Source of the DNA: an uncultured Dyadobacter sp.
GTDB lineage: Bacteria > Bacteroidota > Bacteroidia > Cytophagales > Spirosomataceae
Length of the DNA: 64,000 bases
Reading direction: 5' to 3'
NCBI RefSeq assembly: GCF_946482605.1
Contig: NZ_CAMLSE010000043.1
Location: 1-64,000 of the forward strand
Under the pieces are notes generated by a model that saw only the letters and a program-made list of their open reading frames with translations, was not told the DNA's origin and did not search any database. The translations under genes and the position numbers were made by a program. Of the stretch, positions 16,620 through 25,353 are shown piece by piece. Positions within the stretch are counted from its first letter, which is position 1. Every line of letters begins with the position of its first letter.

Positions 16620-17411
16620 ATGTTTAAACCTCATACTATCATCCTGGGAATGATCGCGACCGCATTGTTCTCGCTCGTCGCTCAACTGCCCGCCGCGGCA
16701 CAAAAAAGGGTAAAGAATATCGTACTGGTTCACGGCGCTTTTGCCGACGGGTCAAGCTGGTCGAAGGTGATCCCGCTTCTGGAAGCGAAAGGCTTCAAGG
16801 TAACGGCGGTGCAGAACCCGCTGACTTCACTCGGCGATGACGTCGAGGCCACGAGGCGTATTATCGCTTTGCAGGACGGCCCTGTCTTGCTGGTTGGACA
16901 TTCCTGGGGCGGTGTGGTGATCTCCGAAGTCGGCAATGATCCGAAAGTCGCCGGCCTCGTATATGTAGCGGCGTTCGCTCCCGACAACGGTGAGTCGCTG
17001 AACGATGTGGCCAAAGCCGCCTCTCCCGCCCCGGGTAATGAGCAGGTGCGGGCAGACGCCTCCGGTTTCCTGTCTTTAACGCCCAAGGGAATTCACGAGG
17101 ATTTTGCCCAGGATCTGCCTGCCGCCGAGCGCCGGTTGATTTTGGCGACCCAGGGGCAATGGGCCGCATTGACCACATCCGAAAAGGTTGCAAAGGCCGC
17201 CTGGCATGAAAAGCCGTCCTGGTATATCGTCGGTGCGAAAGACCGGATGATCAACCCCGCATTGCAAAGGGTGTTGGCCGGAAAAATAAGGGCTCAGACC
17301 CTTGAACTCGGTTCGAGCCACGTACCGATGCTGTCACAACCCCTGAAAGTCGCTGCATTTATCGCGCAGGCGGCCACCGGTGCGGGAAGCAAAGGGCTGG
17401 CGGCCCAATAG
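16620..17411 (+). CDS. Exported alpha/beta hydrolase
   Basis: This 263-residue protein begins with a Sec signal peptide (about 1-28, ending in the Ala-rich LPAAAQ). The mature part is a small alpha/beta hydrolase: VLVHGAFADGSSW for the oxyanion region, VGHSWGG as the nucleophile elbow (Ser near 98), an acid in GAKDRMINP and His in GSSHVPMLSQP. It resembles the EstC-like group often annotated as salicylate-esterase-like hydrolases. It should act in the periplasm. It lies 45 bases downstream of the other hydrolase gene and may be co-transcribed from the sigma-54-type promoter. Confidence 0.87.
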   Translation: MFKPHTIILGMIATALFSLVAQLPAAAQKRVKNIVLVHGAFADGSSWSKVIPLLEAKGFKVTAVQNPLTSLGDDVEATRRIIALQDGPVLLVGHSWGGVVISEVGNDPKVAGLVYVAAFAPDNGESLNDVAKAASPAPGNEQVRADASGFLSLTPKGIHEDFAQDLPAAERRLILATQGQWAALTTSEKVAKAAWHEKPSWYIVGAKDRMINPALQRVLAGKIRAQTLELGSSHVPMLSQPLKVAAFIAQAATGAGSKGLAAQ

Positions 17412-17480
17412 CAGCCCCGGTATGACCAGGTTCCCGGCTCACCTTTCACTTCCTCGACAAGGTGGCCGGGCCTTCCCCTG

Positions 17481-17536
17481 GTCGCACGCCGAGCGTCGCA
17501 CGCCGAGCGTCGCACGCCGGGCGTCGCACGCCGGCC
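17481..17536. repeat. Four tandem copies of a 14-bp unit
   Basis: GTCGCACGCCGAGC occurs at 17481-17494 and 17495-17508, then GTCGCACGCCGGGC at 17509-17522 and GTCGCACGCCGGCC at 17523-17536. The array lies between the exported hydrolase and the bestrophin gene. The unit is not a multiple of three, so it is unlikely to be coding. Confidence 0.9.
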
Positions 17537-17583
17537 GTTGCGAAATAGCATTGAAAAAATAATAAGGAACAATAAAACATACC

Positions 17584-18591
17584 ATGCACGTAGGTAAATC
17601 TTATCGATTGAAGGAATTTCTGGTCTGGACCAGGCGGAACACATACAGCCTTTTTGTATTGGGGCTCATACCCGTGGTGCTCCATGAGGTTTGCGGGCTG
17701 AAATGGCTAACGATTCCATGGCCGGTGGTGGCACTCCTGGGCACTGCAACGGCATTTACGGTCGGATTCAAGAATGCCCAGACTTACAACCGCGCGGCCG
17801 AAGGGCAACGGATCTGGACGGATATTCTGAGTCTGAGCCGGTTTTGGGGTATCATCTGTCTGGATTTTTTGAACGACCCGGGCAGGAGCAGGGAGCTGAT
17901 CTACCGTCACCTGGCCTGGCTGGCGGCGCTGCGATACTATCTCCGGGAGGACCGGGTTTGGGAGAGTGTCGATAAAAAGCATAACCAGGAATACCGACAG
18001 TTTTTTCACATTCCCGAACGAGCCACACCATTGGAAAGTGAATTGAAACAATATTTGCCGGCCCATGAACTGGAAATGATCCACGCATCCCGGAACAAAG
18101 CTTCCGCCATTCTGGGTCTGCAGAGCAGGACGATCAGGGGCCTCAACGACCGGGGGGAGGTGATCGCACCCCAGTACGCCGAACTGCAGCGGATGGTGAA
18201 GGATTTTTACATCATGCAGGGGAAAGGTGAGCAACTGAAAGATTCGCCTTATCCGAGGCAGTATGCGGTGATCAATAATATTTTCGTCTGGACCTTCTGC
18301 TTCATGCTGCCTTTCGGCATTGTCCGTGATTTCGATAACCTCAATGAAATGGTCTCGGCACCGCTTCAGGGCTATATGGCCTGGCTCACGGTGCCATTCA
18401 GCATGCTCATTTCATGGATGTACATTTCGTTGGAACAAGTCGGGGAGAGTACCGAAAATCCTTTCGAGGGCAGCGCCAACGATGTGCCGATCTCGCAAAT
18501 GAGCCAGCAACTCAATATCGAGCTCCGCGAGATGCTCGGGGAAAGCGATTTACCGGAAGAATTAAAGCCACAGAACAATATTGTCCTCTGA
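17584..18591 (+). CDS. Bestrophin-family ion channel
   Basis: This 335-residue membrane protein fits the bacterial bestrophin family (formerly UPF0187). It has two N-terminal hydrophobic helices (about 20-60), the motif TVGFKNAQTYNRAAEGQRIW (about 59-78), the segment DSPYPRQYAVINNIFVW leading into a third helix, and a C-terminal part with ENPFEGSANDVPISQM matching the cytoplasmic tail. Bacterial members form pentameric channels for monovalent ions in the inner membrane. It is followed after 41 bases by a PfkB-like gene. Confidence 0.92.
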   Translation: MHVGKSYRLKEFLVWTRRNTYSLFVLGLIPVVLHEVCGLKWLTIPWPVVALLGTATAFTVGFKNAQTYNRAAEGQRIWTDILSLSRFWGIICLDFLNDPGRSRELIYRHLAWLAALRYYLREDRVWESVDKKHNQEYRQFFHIPERATPLESELKQYLPAHELEMIHASRNKASAILGLQSRTIRGLNDRGEVIAPQYAELQRMVKDFYIMQGKGEQLKDSPYPRQYAVINNIFVWTFCFMLPFGIVRDFDNLNEMVSAPLQGYMAWLTVPFSMLISWMYISLEQVGESTENPFEGSANDVPISQMSQQLNIELREMLGESDLPEELKPQNNIVL

Positions 18592-18632
18592 AATCTTGAG
18601 AGGGACCTGTTTAACCTAAAACCAAACTTTCA

Positions 18633-19640
18633 ATGGAAGCTCTTAACCTGGAAATCCTTAATCCCGGTCCTATTTTAGCCGACTTGCGGATGCAGTTACA
18701 ATCCTTTTCTGTTTCGCAAGGTTGCTACCTGGGACATTCCGGGGCGCTCCGGCAGCCGGATGTTGCGAGCACCGACTTCGGCGTCAATCCGCTGGGCATT
18801 CGTGAATGTACATTGCCTGAAATCCTGCACCTGCTGGGTATCCGGAGCGTGACGTTGTATGACCGGCAGGGTATTGAGCCCCTGCGCAGGCTCAGCGAAG
18901 CGATGACCGGCCTGGTTAACGACGCTGAAAAACGTGCATTTCTGATGAGCGATACCGTCTCCCGCGTTTTACAACCTTTTCTTCGCAATTGCCGGACCGT
19001 TGCTTTTCATGACTGGGCAAGCCTGGCGGGAGCGTCTGATCTGTGGAGGGCCCTCTTGCAGGACGTTTTGAAGCCGGTAGGAAAACAGGGGACTGAATTC
19101 ATTTTTTACCTCGGCGACCCCCTCGACAAACGTACTGTACAGGTGGAGGAAGCCATCGACATTATCACCGGCTTTTCCGGGTACGGCCAGGTAACCGTCG
19201 CCCTGGACGAAGAAGAGGCAATCGGCCTCTGGATGGTGCTCAATGGCGTACATGCTTACAGCGATGTGGCTAATCAGACCTTTCCGGATTTGAAACGAAA
19301 GTACATTTCCATTTTCAGGACCATTAACATCGACCGTTTGCTGGTGTATTCCGCCACCCAGGCAATCCTGTTCACCCGCCAGGCGCAACTGCTCCTGGCA
19401 CGCAGGAAGGTGGCCCCGTCGCTGGAAATAGCGGCCGAAGCAAGAGCGCATTTCATGGAGGGGTTTTGTATCGGTTTTATACGCCAGCTCGACATTGTCC
19501 GGTGCCTCGCACTGGGTCTTATCGTATTTGGGTCGCGCAGCGAACAGGGAGCCGCTTTGAACAGGAACGAACTGATCGGCTACATCGATCAATGGGCTGA
19601 GGACCTTCAGGAGCGGGAAACAATGTTCCTTTACCAGTAA
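18633..19640 (+). CDS. Degenerate PfkB-like protein, copy 1 (function unknown)
   Basis: I do not recognise this 335-residue soluble protein as a named family, but it is clearly paralogous to the one at 28899-29780 (shared EFIFYLG, VTxALDExEA, and LVY-A patterns). The order of pieces suggests a PfkB/ribokinase-like fold: TVALDEEEAIGLWM as the inner acid region, LLVYSATQAILF where PfkB enzymes have the VVVTLGEKGAL strand, and ARAHFMEGFCIGF where they have GAGDAFxxGF. The catalytic Asp of that last motif is replaced by Ala, so it would be an inactive or sensor version. It precedes a GAF-sigma-54 regulator gene, as does its paralog, which suggests a linked role. Confidence 0.6.
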   Translation: MEALNLEILNPGPILADLRMQLQSFSVSQGCYLGHSGALRQPDVASTDFGVNPLGIRECTLPEILHLLGIRSVTLYDRQGIEPLRRLSEAMTGLVNDAEKRAFLMSDTVSRVLQPFLRNCRTVAFHDWASLAGASDLWRALLQDVLKPVGKQGTEFIFYLGDPLDKRTVQVEEAIDIITGFSGYGQVTVALDEEEAIGLWMVLNGVHAYSDVANQTFPDLKRKYISIFRTINIDRLLVYSATQAILFTRQAQLLLARRKVAPSLEIAAEARAHFMEGFCIGFIRQLDIVRCLALGLIVFGSRSEQGAALNRNELIGYIDQWAEDLQERETMFLYQ

Positions 19641-19732
19641 TCACGCATTCGTATCGGAGCCAAAGCGGGCCCAGGATCGTGGTCACGTTCGATTCGGCGC
19701 TGTACGGGTGGACGTTTTTGAATTGGTCGGAG

Positions 19733-19865
19733 GCAAAATGCCATTAGGCATACAACATTGTTAGAAAACGTTGTCAGGCGGTTGCATCAAAAGTGCCGTT
19801 AGGCATGCAACATTGGTAGAAAACGTTTTGACCGGTTACGTGCAAAATGCCATTAGGCATGTAAC
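19733..19865 (+). repeat. Two and a half copies of a 54-55-bp repeat with dyads
   Basis: Units run 19733-19787, 19788-19841 and a partial one 19842-19865. Each begins with a near-identical core TGCCATTAGGCAT (starts 19739, 19794, 19848; the middle has one change), itself a TGCC/GGCA dyad, followed in the full copies by ACATTG-x-TAGAAAACGTT. They lie in the 428-base gap (19641-20068) before the first GAF-sigma-54 regulator gene; I see nothing else in this gap. They may be regulator sites or a small repetitive element. Confidence 0.8.
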
Positions 19866-20068
19866 CACAATGCTCCGCTCGCAACGCTATTATTATAGCT
19901 TTGTGGCATCGTAGGACCCCTGGCTACGTAGCCGGCCGAGAGACGCCTGGCGACACGGAATGAAACTTTGGTTTTAAGTCGAATTGTATGTAATTGTCTG
20001 ATTATTAATATATTGAATTGATAAAAAAGAAAGCTTCCCCGCCCGTAACTTCTAAAAGCGCTGTCCTT

Positions 20069-22732
20069 ATGGAAAAAGAAAATGCACGATCTGGTTCCGG
20101 GACTTCGACTGCCGAGACTATGCAGGGCCGGATCGACCTGCTTGAAAAGGACCGTGCAACGCTGCTGGATTTGGGGGACGACATCACCAGAGTCCGCGAA
20201 AAGAGCGACCTCATCAGGCTGTTTTCGTTCAGGATCAAAGAGTTGTTTTACTTCAAACATGCCGTCGTAATGCTGGTAGAGCCGCAAAAGGAAATTTACC
20301 GCTTGTTCCTCTACGACGAATCTTCGGCAGCGGCCAGAAATCACAAGGAATTTGCCAGTTTGATCAGCAGACAATTTACATTGAACGAGCCCTTCATCGC
20401 AGCGGTTGTCGAAGGAGGAGAGCCACAATCTTTTTTGCTGGAAGAGGTCATGCGTGCGCCCGAAAGTCCACGGTATCTGAGGATTAATCATGAAACCGGT
20501 ATGAAGGAGATCCTGATCACGCCCTTGCGTAACAGATCGGAGACGATCGGCCTTTTGAACATGTACTCCGATCAGCCCGGGAGTTTTACGGACGAGTTCA
20601 GGCGGACGATCAAAGGCATTGCCCCGCAGCTCTCCAGCGCGGTGAGTAATATCATTAAAAATGAGGAATTGCTGGAAAAGGAGCGGGTGAATGAGGTGTT
20701 GCTCGCACTGAGTCATACGATGGTCAAGGTTCGGAACAGAAGGGACCTGTTGCAAGCTATTGATTCGGGGCTGATGAAAGTGATTCATTTCACCCATTCC
20801 GTGATGACGATCCTGGATGAGGCAAGCCAGACCTACAAAGCCTTTCTGACCGATCCCGAATCGAAATCCCGGGATTATCACGCCTACACCGAGGCGATGA
20901 ACACCCCTTATCCGGCGGAAGACGGCATTTACGACGTTGCGGCGCGATCGGACCTGCCGGTTTTGTTCGATATGGGGACGCTGGATATCGACCATGCGCC
21001 GGTTTGGGTGAAGCTGCACCATGCCGCTGGTGCACGTGAGATGTTGATCAAGGTACTTCCTGGTGGGGACGGTCCTAAGCATAGCCTTATTCTCTTTTCG
21101 GACAGAAACGGGACTTTCGACGCATGTGCGATCCACATCATCGAACGGATAGCCAGCCAGCTATCCACAGCCGCGAGTAACATTTCGGCCAATGAGGAAA
21201 TTCTCGCCAGGGAAAGTGAAAAATCCTTTCTGCTGGATTTCAGCCAGGACATCGCCGCCGTCCGGACCAAGGCAGATCTGGAAACGGCCGTTTCGAGGGC
21301 TTTACGGGGCCTTCTAAACACGAGCCTGTCGATGATCCGCGTGATTGAAGACGATGACGAGACGCTGACGCCTTACCTGTGGGACGAAGCGCAATTTGCC
21401 GGTGTGATGGATGGTTTCAATGACCTAAAGTCGAGGAGGGTTACCGTGCACGAACAGCTCTTTGCGCGGGTGCTGGCCAGCAGCGAGCCTATCAGCATCA
21501 ACATAGCAGAAGAGGAGCGGAAAGAGCGCATCCAGCATTACATTCAATTCTGGAAGAAAATGGGGTTGAAAAATGTGTATGCGTCTGCGTTGCGGGTGGG
21601 GCAGCAAAACCTGGGGACCATGTTCTTCCTGGCCGACGAGTTGAATATGAGCCTGGTTAAAGGCATTTGTGCCCAGATTTCCATTGCGATAGCCAATATC
21701 CGGGCCAATGAAAAGGTACTGGCCTATAAACAGTTGCTTGAAATCGAAAACGATCAGCTGAAAGAGCAGATCCGCACGATCTATAACTTTTCTGAGATTG
21801 TGGGCAGCGGCGCAGAAATGCAGGAGGTTTACCACCTGATGTCGCTCGTAGCGGATTCGGCGTCGACGGTGTTGCTGCTGGGTGAGACGGGCACGGGCAA
21901 GGAACTCATCGCCCGGGCTGTCCACAATGCCTCGCCCCGAAGGAACAAGCTGATGATCAAACTGAACTGTGCAGCCTTACCGGACAACCTCATCGAGAGC
22001 GAATTGTTCGGACACGAGAAGGGCGCATTCACCGGGGCGGTAGAGCGCCGAATCGGTAAGTTCGAGCTAGCCCATAACAATACTTTGTTTCTGGACGAAA
22101 TCGGTGAGATGCCGCTGGAAGCACAGGCGAAGCTGCTGCGCATTCTTCAGGAGAAGGAATTGGAGCGCATCGGCGGCAAAACCACGATTAAAGTCGACGT
22201 ACGCATTATCGCGGCCACGAACCGCGACCTGGAAGAAGAGGTGAGGGCAGGCCGCTTTCGCTCCGATCTCTATTATCGGCTCAATGTATTTCCGATTACA
22301 CTTCCTCCGCTCAGAAACCGGCCTGACGACATTGTGCCGCTGGCCAATTTTTTCGTAAACCGGTATAGCAAAAACTCCGGCCGAAAGATCACGGCGATTT
22401 CCGCCAAAGCGATCCAGGAACTCAAATCCTATTCCTGGCCGGGCAACGTGCGGGAATTGGAACACCTCATCGAGCGGAGCGTGTTATTGGCGGGCGATAC
22501 GATGCTCAGGGAAATTCATTTGCCTAAGCGGCCAAATGAAGAAAAAGCAAGCCCGGCAGTGCCTACACAGACGCTCTCCGAGGTGGAGCGCTCCTACATC
22601 ATCGAGGTACTGCGGCATTTTGGCGGTAAAATATCCGGCGCGGATGGTGCTGCCGAGTTCCTCGATGTTCCTGCGACAACCCTGCATTCCAAGATTAAGA
22701 AACTCAAAATTGCAAAGTCCGATTACTACTGA
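20069..22732 (+). CDS. Multi-GAF sigma-54 activator, copy 1
   Basis: This 887-residue transcription activator needs sigma-54. It has about three GAF-like sensor domains in the first 560 residues, each ending in a helix with AxxNIxANE-like pattern, a coiled region (QLLEIENDQLKEQI), then an AAA+ domain with the Walker [19 protein letters not shown] (near 604), GAFTGA loop that contacts sigma-54 (near 651), and Walker [11 protein letters not shown]. The C-terminus carries a helix-turn-helix ([20 protein letters not shown]). There is no receiver domain, so a ligand or redox signal is likely. The frame is open from a TTG at 20018, but the ATG at 20069 is preferred. It is paralogous to the gene at 26277-28892. 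Confidence 0.93.
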   Translation: MEKENARSGSGTSTAETMQGRIDLLEKDRATLLDLGDDITRVREKSDLIRLFSFRIKELFYFKHAVVMLVEPQKEIYRLFLYDESSAAARNHKEFASLISRQFTLNEPFIAAVVEGGEPQSFLLEEVMRAPESPRYLRINHETGMKEILITPLRNRSETIGLLNMYSDQPGSFTDEFRRTIKGIAPQLSSAVSNIIKNEELLEKERVNEVLLALSHTMVKVRNRRDLLQAIDSGLMKVIHFTHSVMTILDEASQTYKAFLTDPESKSRDYHAYTEAMNTPYPAEDGIYDVAARSDLPVLFDMGTLDIDHAPVWVKLHHAAGAREMLIKVLPGGDGPKHSLILFSDRNGTFDACAIHIIERIASQLSTAASNISANEEILARESEKSFLLDFSQDIAAVRTKADLETAVSRALRGLLNTSLSMIRVIEDDDETLTPYLWDEAQFAGVMDGFNDLKSRRVTVHEQLFARVLASSEPISINIAEEERKERIQHYIQFWKKMGLKNVYASALRVGQQNLGTMFFLADELNMSLVKGICAQISIAIANIRANEKVLAYKQLLEIENDQLKEQIRTIYNFSEIVGSGAEMQEVYHLMSLVADSASTVLLLGETGTGKELIARAVHNASPRRNKLMIKLNCAALPDNLIESELFGHEKGAFTGAVERRIGKFELAHNNTLFLDEIGEMPLEAQAKLLRILQEKELERIGGKTTIKVDVRIIAATNRDLEEEVRAGRFRSDLYYRLNVFPITLPPLRNRPDDIVPLANFFVNRYSKNSGRKITAISAKAIQELKSYSWPGNVRELEHLIERSVLLAGDTMLREIHLPKRPNEEKASPAVPTQTLSEVERSYIIEVLRHFGGKISGADGAAEFLDVPATTLHSKIKKLKIAKSDYY

Positions 22733-22752
22733 CCGGCATGCCGTTGGTGGCG

Positions 22753-22862
22753 GCATTTCGTAGCCGCATCGCCAATTGTCGGAATATCGCGCCGAAATTC
22801 GGGGCGTATGAATGGTATCTTGCTCACAATTAATGAATTGTGGAGCTGGCATGGCACTTGTA
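22753..22862 (+). promoter_or_regulatory. Sigma-54-type promoter with upstream activator site (YCII gene)
   Basis: TGGCATGGCACTTGTA (22847-22862) fits TGGCA-N6-TTG. The box CGGAATATCG (22780-22789) ends exactly 57 bases before it, and GCATTTCG lies further upstream, with 21 bases between its ATTT and the box. It is directed at the YCII gene starting at 22961. Confidence 0.62.
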
Positions 22863-22960
22863 ACCGTTGACGCTATGGCACGTTGGAAAGTGGGACGAGA
22901 ACCAGGCCACCCCGCACCCGATTCCTGCTATTCTGATCGTAAACAAGCTCAATAATAAAA

Positions 22961-23281
22961 ATGACGGAGTTCATATTGGTTTTCAAGAATGATCCTCAAA
23001 CCAGCCCTTGGCAGCCCGGAGCAGACGAGCAACTGATGTACCGCAAGCATTGGCAGGATTGGTTTTTAAGTCTGGCGGCCTGCCAACACCTGGCCAGGCC
23101 GGTGCAGCGTTGGGACGCGCACGGCTTTGTAGTGACTGCTGACGAAGTTCTGGAAAACCGGGATACGATCGAAGGACTGATTTTTATCAGGGCCAACGAC
23201 TACGACGAGGCCATCGGCATTGCAAAAGATTGCCCCATCCTGGAAAGGGGCGGGGTGGTAGAGGTGCTGAGAGGCAACTGA
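22961..23281 (+). CDS. YCII-like (DGPF-type) small protein, copy 1
   Basis: This is a 106-residue protein of the YCII-related superfamily: a ferredoxin-like alpha/beta fold beginning MTEFILVFKND and ending with the family pattern EGLIFIRANDYDEAIGIAKDCPILERGGVVEVL. Members are small dimeric proteins; some are ring-cleaving or dehalogenase-like enzymes, many accompany ECF sigma factors or regulators, and most have no assigned reaction. It stands alone after the sigma-54 activator gene with its own sigma-54-type promoter. The convergent gene at 23404 encodes another family member with about one-third similar residues. Confidence 0.9.
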   Translation: MTEFILVFKNDPQTSPWQPGADEQLMYRKHWQDWFLSLAACQHLARPVQRWDAHGFVVTADEVLENRDTIEGLIFIRANDYDEAIGIAKDCPILERGGVVEVLRGN

Positions 23282-23353
23282 CCCGGCCCGTACCGAACTT
23301 TTGGTCCGCCGACTTCATTTGTTAAACATTCAAAACATTGGTCAAACCTATAC

Positions 23354-23386
23354 TGCCCCCAAATCGCGGTTAACTTTTTGGGGGCA
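23354..23386. terminator. Bidirectional stem-loop between convergent YCII genes
   Basis: TGCCCCCAAA (23354-23363) pairs perfectly with TTTGGGGGCA (23377-23386) around a 13-base loop. It lies between the stops of the two converging YCII genes, with T-rich flanks in the loop and after the stem. A rho-independent terminator acting in both directions is likely. Confidence 0.7.
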
Positions 23387-23403
23387 ATGTATTTTGACGC
23401 GGC

Positions 23404-23760
23404 CTACTTAGCCACTGGTGGAACTACCGCCATCCGAACTTCGACCGTTGCGCCGAATTCAATGATGGGGCAGCCTCTCGCGATTTCAACAGCCTCATCG
23501 TAATCTTCGGCTTGTATCAGGAACAGCCCGCCGATCGACTCTTTTACTTCTGCATACGGGCCTTTGCTTACCACATCACCTTGCTTGATGACACGTCCGC
23601 CGACGTCCCATCGTTTGGGAGGTGCTACCAGCCTGCCTTTCGCACCGATGCCGGCGATCCATTCCTGGTAGGGTTTGAGTGCGGCCTGCATTTGGTCTGG
23701 TGTTGGTACCGGATCGGCGCTGGTGATATCGCGGTGGATTGCTAACATGAAATCATTCAT
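23404..23760 (-). CDS. YCII-like (DGPF-type) small protein, copy 2
   Basis: This is a 118-residue member of the YCII-related superfamily: MNDFMLAIHRDI at the start, the central GAKGRLVAPPKRWDVGGRVI and the typical KESIGGLFLIQAEDYDEAVEIARGCPI near the end. It resembles the DGPF-domain proteins. It converges on the copy at 22961-23281. It lies 38 bases downstream of a small unknown gene, with the pirin gene beyond that, all on the minus strand, so the three may form one operon. No sigma-54-type element was seen directly before it. Confidence 0.9.
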   Translation of the reverse strand: MNDFMLAIHRDITSADPVPTPDQMQAALKPYQEWIAGIGAKGRLVAPPKRWDVGGRVIKQGDVVSKGPYAEVKESIGGLFLIQAEDYDEAVEIARGCPIIEFGATVEVRMAVVPPVAK

Positions 23761-23798
23761 TGTTTTAGAATTTAGATAGTTGAAAAAAATAACCGGAT

Positions 23799-24026
23799 TT
23801 AATAAACCCTGCTTCCTAAATGCAGGATGTCTTTGGCTTCTTCAAGCGAGTAATGTGCAGTCAGATCTGCTTCCTCGATGATTTCCAGTACCTGCTCGTC
23901 GCTGAGCGCGGCTGCCGTCGATACCGGATTGAGCTCTATGAGGTGCCTTTGGGCCAGGTCTTGGAGCATACTGATGACCGTCCCCGAACCGTCGCCGGGT
24001 AGCACTTTTACATGATATTGTAACAT
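23799..24026 (-). CDS. Small hypothetical protein (75 residues)
   Basis: This is a 75-residue acidic protein starting MLQYHVKVLPGDGSGTVISM. I do not recognise it. It seems to have an N-terminal beta strand, a helix, then a second helical part with LSDEQVLEIIEEADLTAHY and SLEEAKDIL. The shape (short N-terminal strand, acidic helix) recalls small antitoxin-like proteins, but no toxin gene is next to it. It sits 13 bases after the pirin stop and 38 bases before the YCII start on the same strand, so it is probably a real gene of that operon. Confidence 0.6.
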   Translation of the reverse strand: MLQYHVKVLPGDGSGTVISMLQDLAQRHLIELNPVSTAAALSDEQVLEIIEEADLTAHYSLEEAKDILHLGSRVY

Positions 24027-24039
24027 GGTTGAAGGAGTT

Positions 24040-24918
24040 TTAAATGGGTGAAATAATTGTCCTGGTATCCCCCTCGATCCGGATGAAGCCCATCCGTCCC
24101 TCTTCGAAGTCGGAGATCGCTTTGCCCAGCTCTTCCTCCGATCCCATCACCATGGCACCGGCCGAGAAGCTCGGCTCATCCAGGGGTTTGCCGCTCAGCA
24201 GGATTATGCGGGTACCGGTTTGTGTCGTGAATCGAAATTTCTCTTGCTGACCCGACCGGCCGGCGGCGATTACCTGGCCCATTGCCAGGTCATAGGACTT
24301 ATCGCCGGCGGAAAATACAGTTTCGCCGGAAATGACATACATTGTCGCCGTCCAGCCGATGGGTAGCTCATGCTGAAACGAGTGGCCCTTTTCGATCACG
24401 ATGTCGAGGAATGTCAATGGGTCGGGTGTCTCAATCGCGTTGCGCCCGGCTTCTGTGCTGCCGGAGACTACGCTCACCGTGACGCCTGGCATCTGTATGG
24501 TGGGTATATCGCGGCTGTCGATGAACAAAGCCTCCGGTAATTGCTGCTTCCGGCGTACGGCCGCATTGAGAAAAACCTGTAAACCATGCACGCGTGCCCC
24601 TTCCGGCACCGGGAATTCGGTATGCACGATGCCCCGTCCCGCCCAGGTCCACATCAGGCTCCCGGGCGTGATCATAACATTCGTGCCCGACGAATCGAGG
24701 TTATGGTAATGGGCTGAGTCTTCGAAAAGATAGCTGACCGCCGACATGCCTGCGTGAGGGTGCGGACCGAACACATCGGCGGTAAGCTCGAAATGATCAA
24801 AGCCGATCAACGGGTCGGAAAGTCCGTCGAAATGGATCGATCGGACTTTCCTGGCGGAAAACTGCTGATCACTCGACCGGACGGTTTGAAACACCCTGGA
24901 TACTTTTAAATGCTTCAT
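24040..24918 (-). CDS. Pirin-family protein
   Basis: This 292-residue protein has two cupin barrels of the pirin family. The N-terminal one includes DPLIGFDHFELTADVFGPHPHAGM and DSAHYHNLDSSG, with metal-binding His/Glu residues in the order HPHAG then H...H, and VHTEFPVPEGARVHGLQVFLN. The C-terminal barrel carries PTMY-like TATMYVISGETVF. Bacterial pirins are cytoplasmic iron-binding proteins; some are quercetinases and others regulators of metabolic enzymes. Start at the ATG read from 24918. It is followed closely by two small genes on the same strand. Confidence 0.9.
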   Translation of the reverse strand: MKHLKVSRVFQTVRSSDQQFSARKVRSIHFDGLSDPLIGFDHFELTADVFGPHPHAGMSAVSYLFEDSAHYHNLDSSGTNVMITPGSLMWTWAGRGIVHTEFPVPEGARVHGLQVFLNAAVRRKQQLPEALFIDSRDIPTIQMPGVTVSVVSGSTEAGRNAIETPDPLTFLDIVIEKGHSFQHELPIGWTATMYVISGETVFSAGDKSYDLAMGQVIAAGRSGQQEKFRFTTQTGTRIILLSGKPLDEPSFSAGAMVMGSEEELGKAISDFEEGRMGFIRIEGDTRTIISPI

Positions 24919-24981
24919 GACTGAATTTGAAGTAACTGCATTGATTGATTATGCTCCCCTTTGATCAGGAAACGGCTGATT

Positions 24982-25155
24982 TTACTCGTCCTGAAGGGGT
25001 TGGTCGGTCATCCGGATCGCGTCGTCCAGAAACTCGCTTCCCTCAAAAGTGTGGTCTTCATGGTGGTGATGCCCTTCGGGATTTACATCGTCGGCTTGGT
25101 GATGCGGGTCGTTGCTGACGCCATCGTTGTGGATCAAATGCATAAACAGGTTCAT
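24982..25155 (-). CDS. Possible small His/Asp-rich protein (57 residues)
   Basis: An ATG read from 25155 gives 57 residues: MNLFMHLIHNDG, then an acidic, His-rich middle (PHHQADDV, EGHHHHEDH) and ending DQPLQDE. It has ten histidines, four of them in a row, so it could bind a metal such as nickel, zinc or copper; that is inference. It lies between the pirin and SDR genes on the same strand, 63 bases before the pirin start. A plus-strand frame over the same bases is hydrophobic and starts at TTG; I consider it less likely. Confidence 0.4.
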   Translation of the reverse strand: MNLFMHLIHNDGVSNDPHHQADDVNPEGHHHHEDHTFEGSEFLDDAIRMTDQPLQDE

Positions 25156-25353
25156 AGCGCTCTCGTTTATTGGTTTAGAAATTATTTAAAAAATCCTTCG
25201 GCCTTGTGGTGTAGCTGACCGGTATTTCGCGGGGACACCGCGCCGGCGTGGGTTGTCCCGTGCACGAACGGGTGGAAAGTGCACGCCCCTTACAGCCTCC
25301 TCCACAAGCTGACACCCGTCATCTTCGTTCCGGAGGATCGCTGACTATTCAGC

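Noticed and set aside
17481..17536. Possible CRISPR array
   Set aside because: The repeats are 14 bases, directly adjacent without spacers, and no cas gene is present.
19853..21136. 427-codon minus-strand frame across the upstream region and the GAF-sigma-54 gene
   Set aside because: It runs antisense through a clear GAF-AAA+ gene and the repeat array; no family pattern is visible.
24961..25218. 85-codon hydrophobic plus-strand frame between pirin and SDR genes
   Set aside because: It starts at TTG, and overlaps the better minus-strand His-rich frame; its hydrophobic run is what the complement of His/Asp codons would give.
25220..25229. CGGTATTTCG, a copy of the activator box, upstream of the pirin gene
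   Set aside because: No TGGCA-N6-TTG element is found 50-65 bases downstream, and the distal half-site is missing, so I did not add it to the sigma-54 set.
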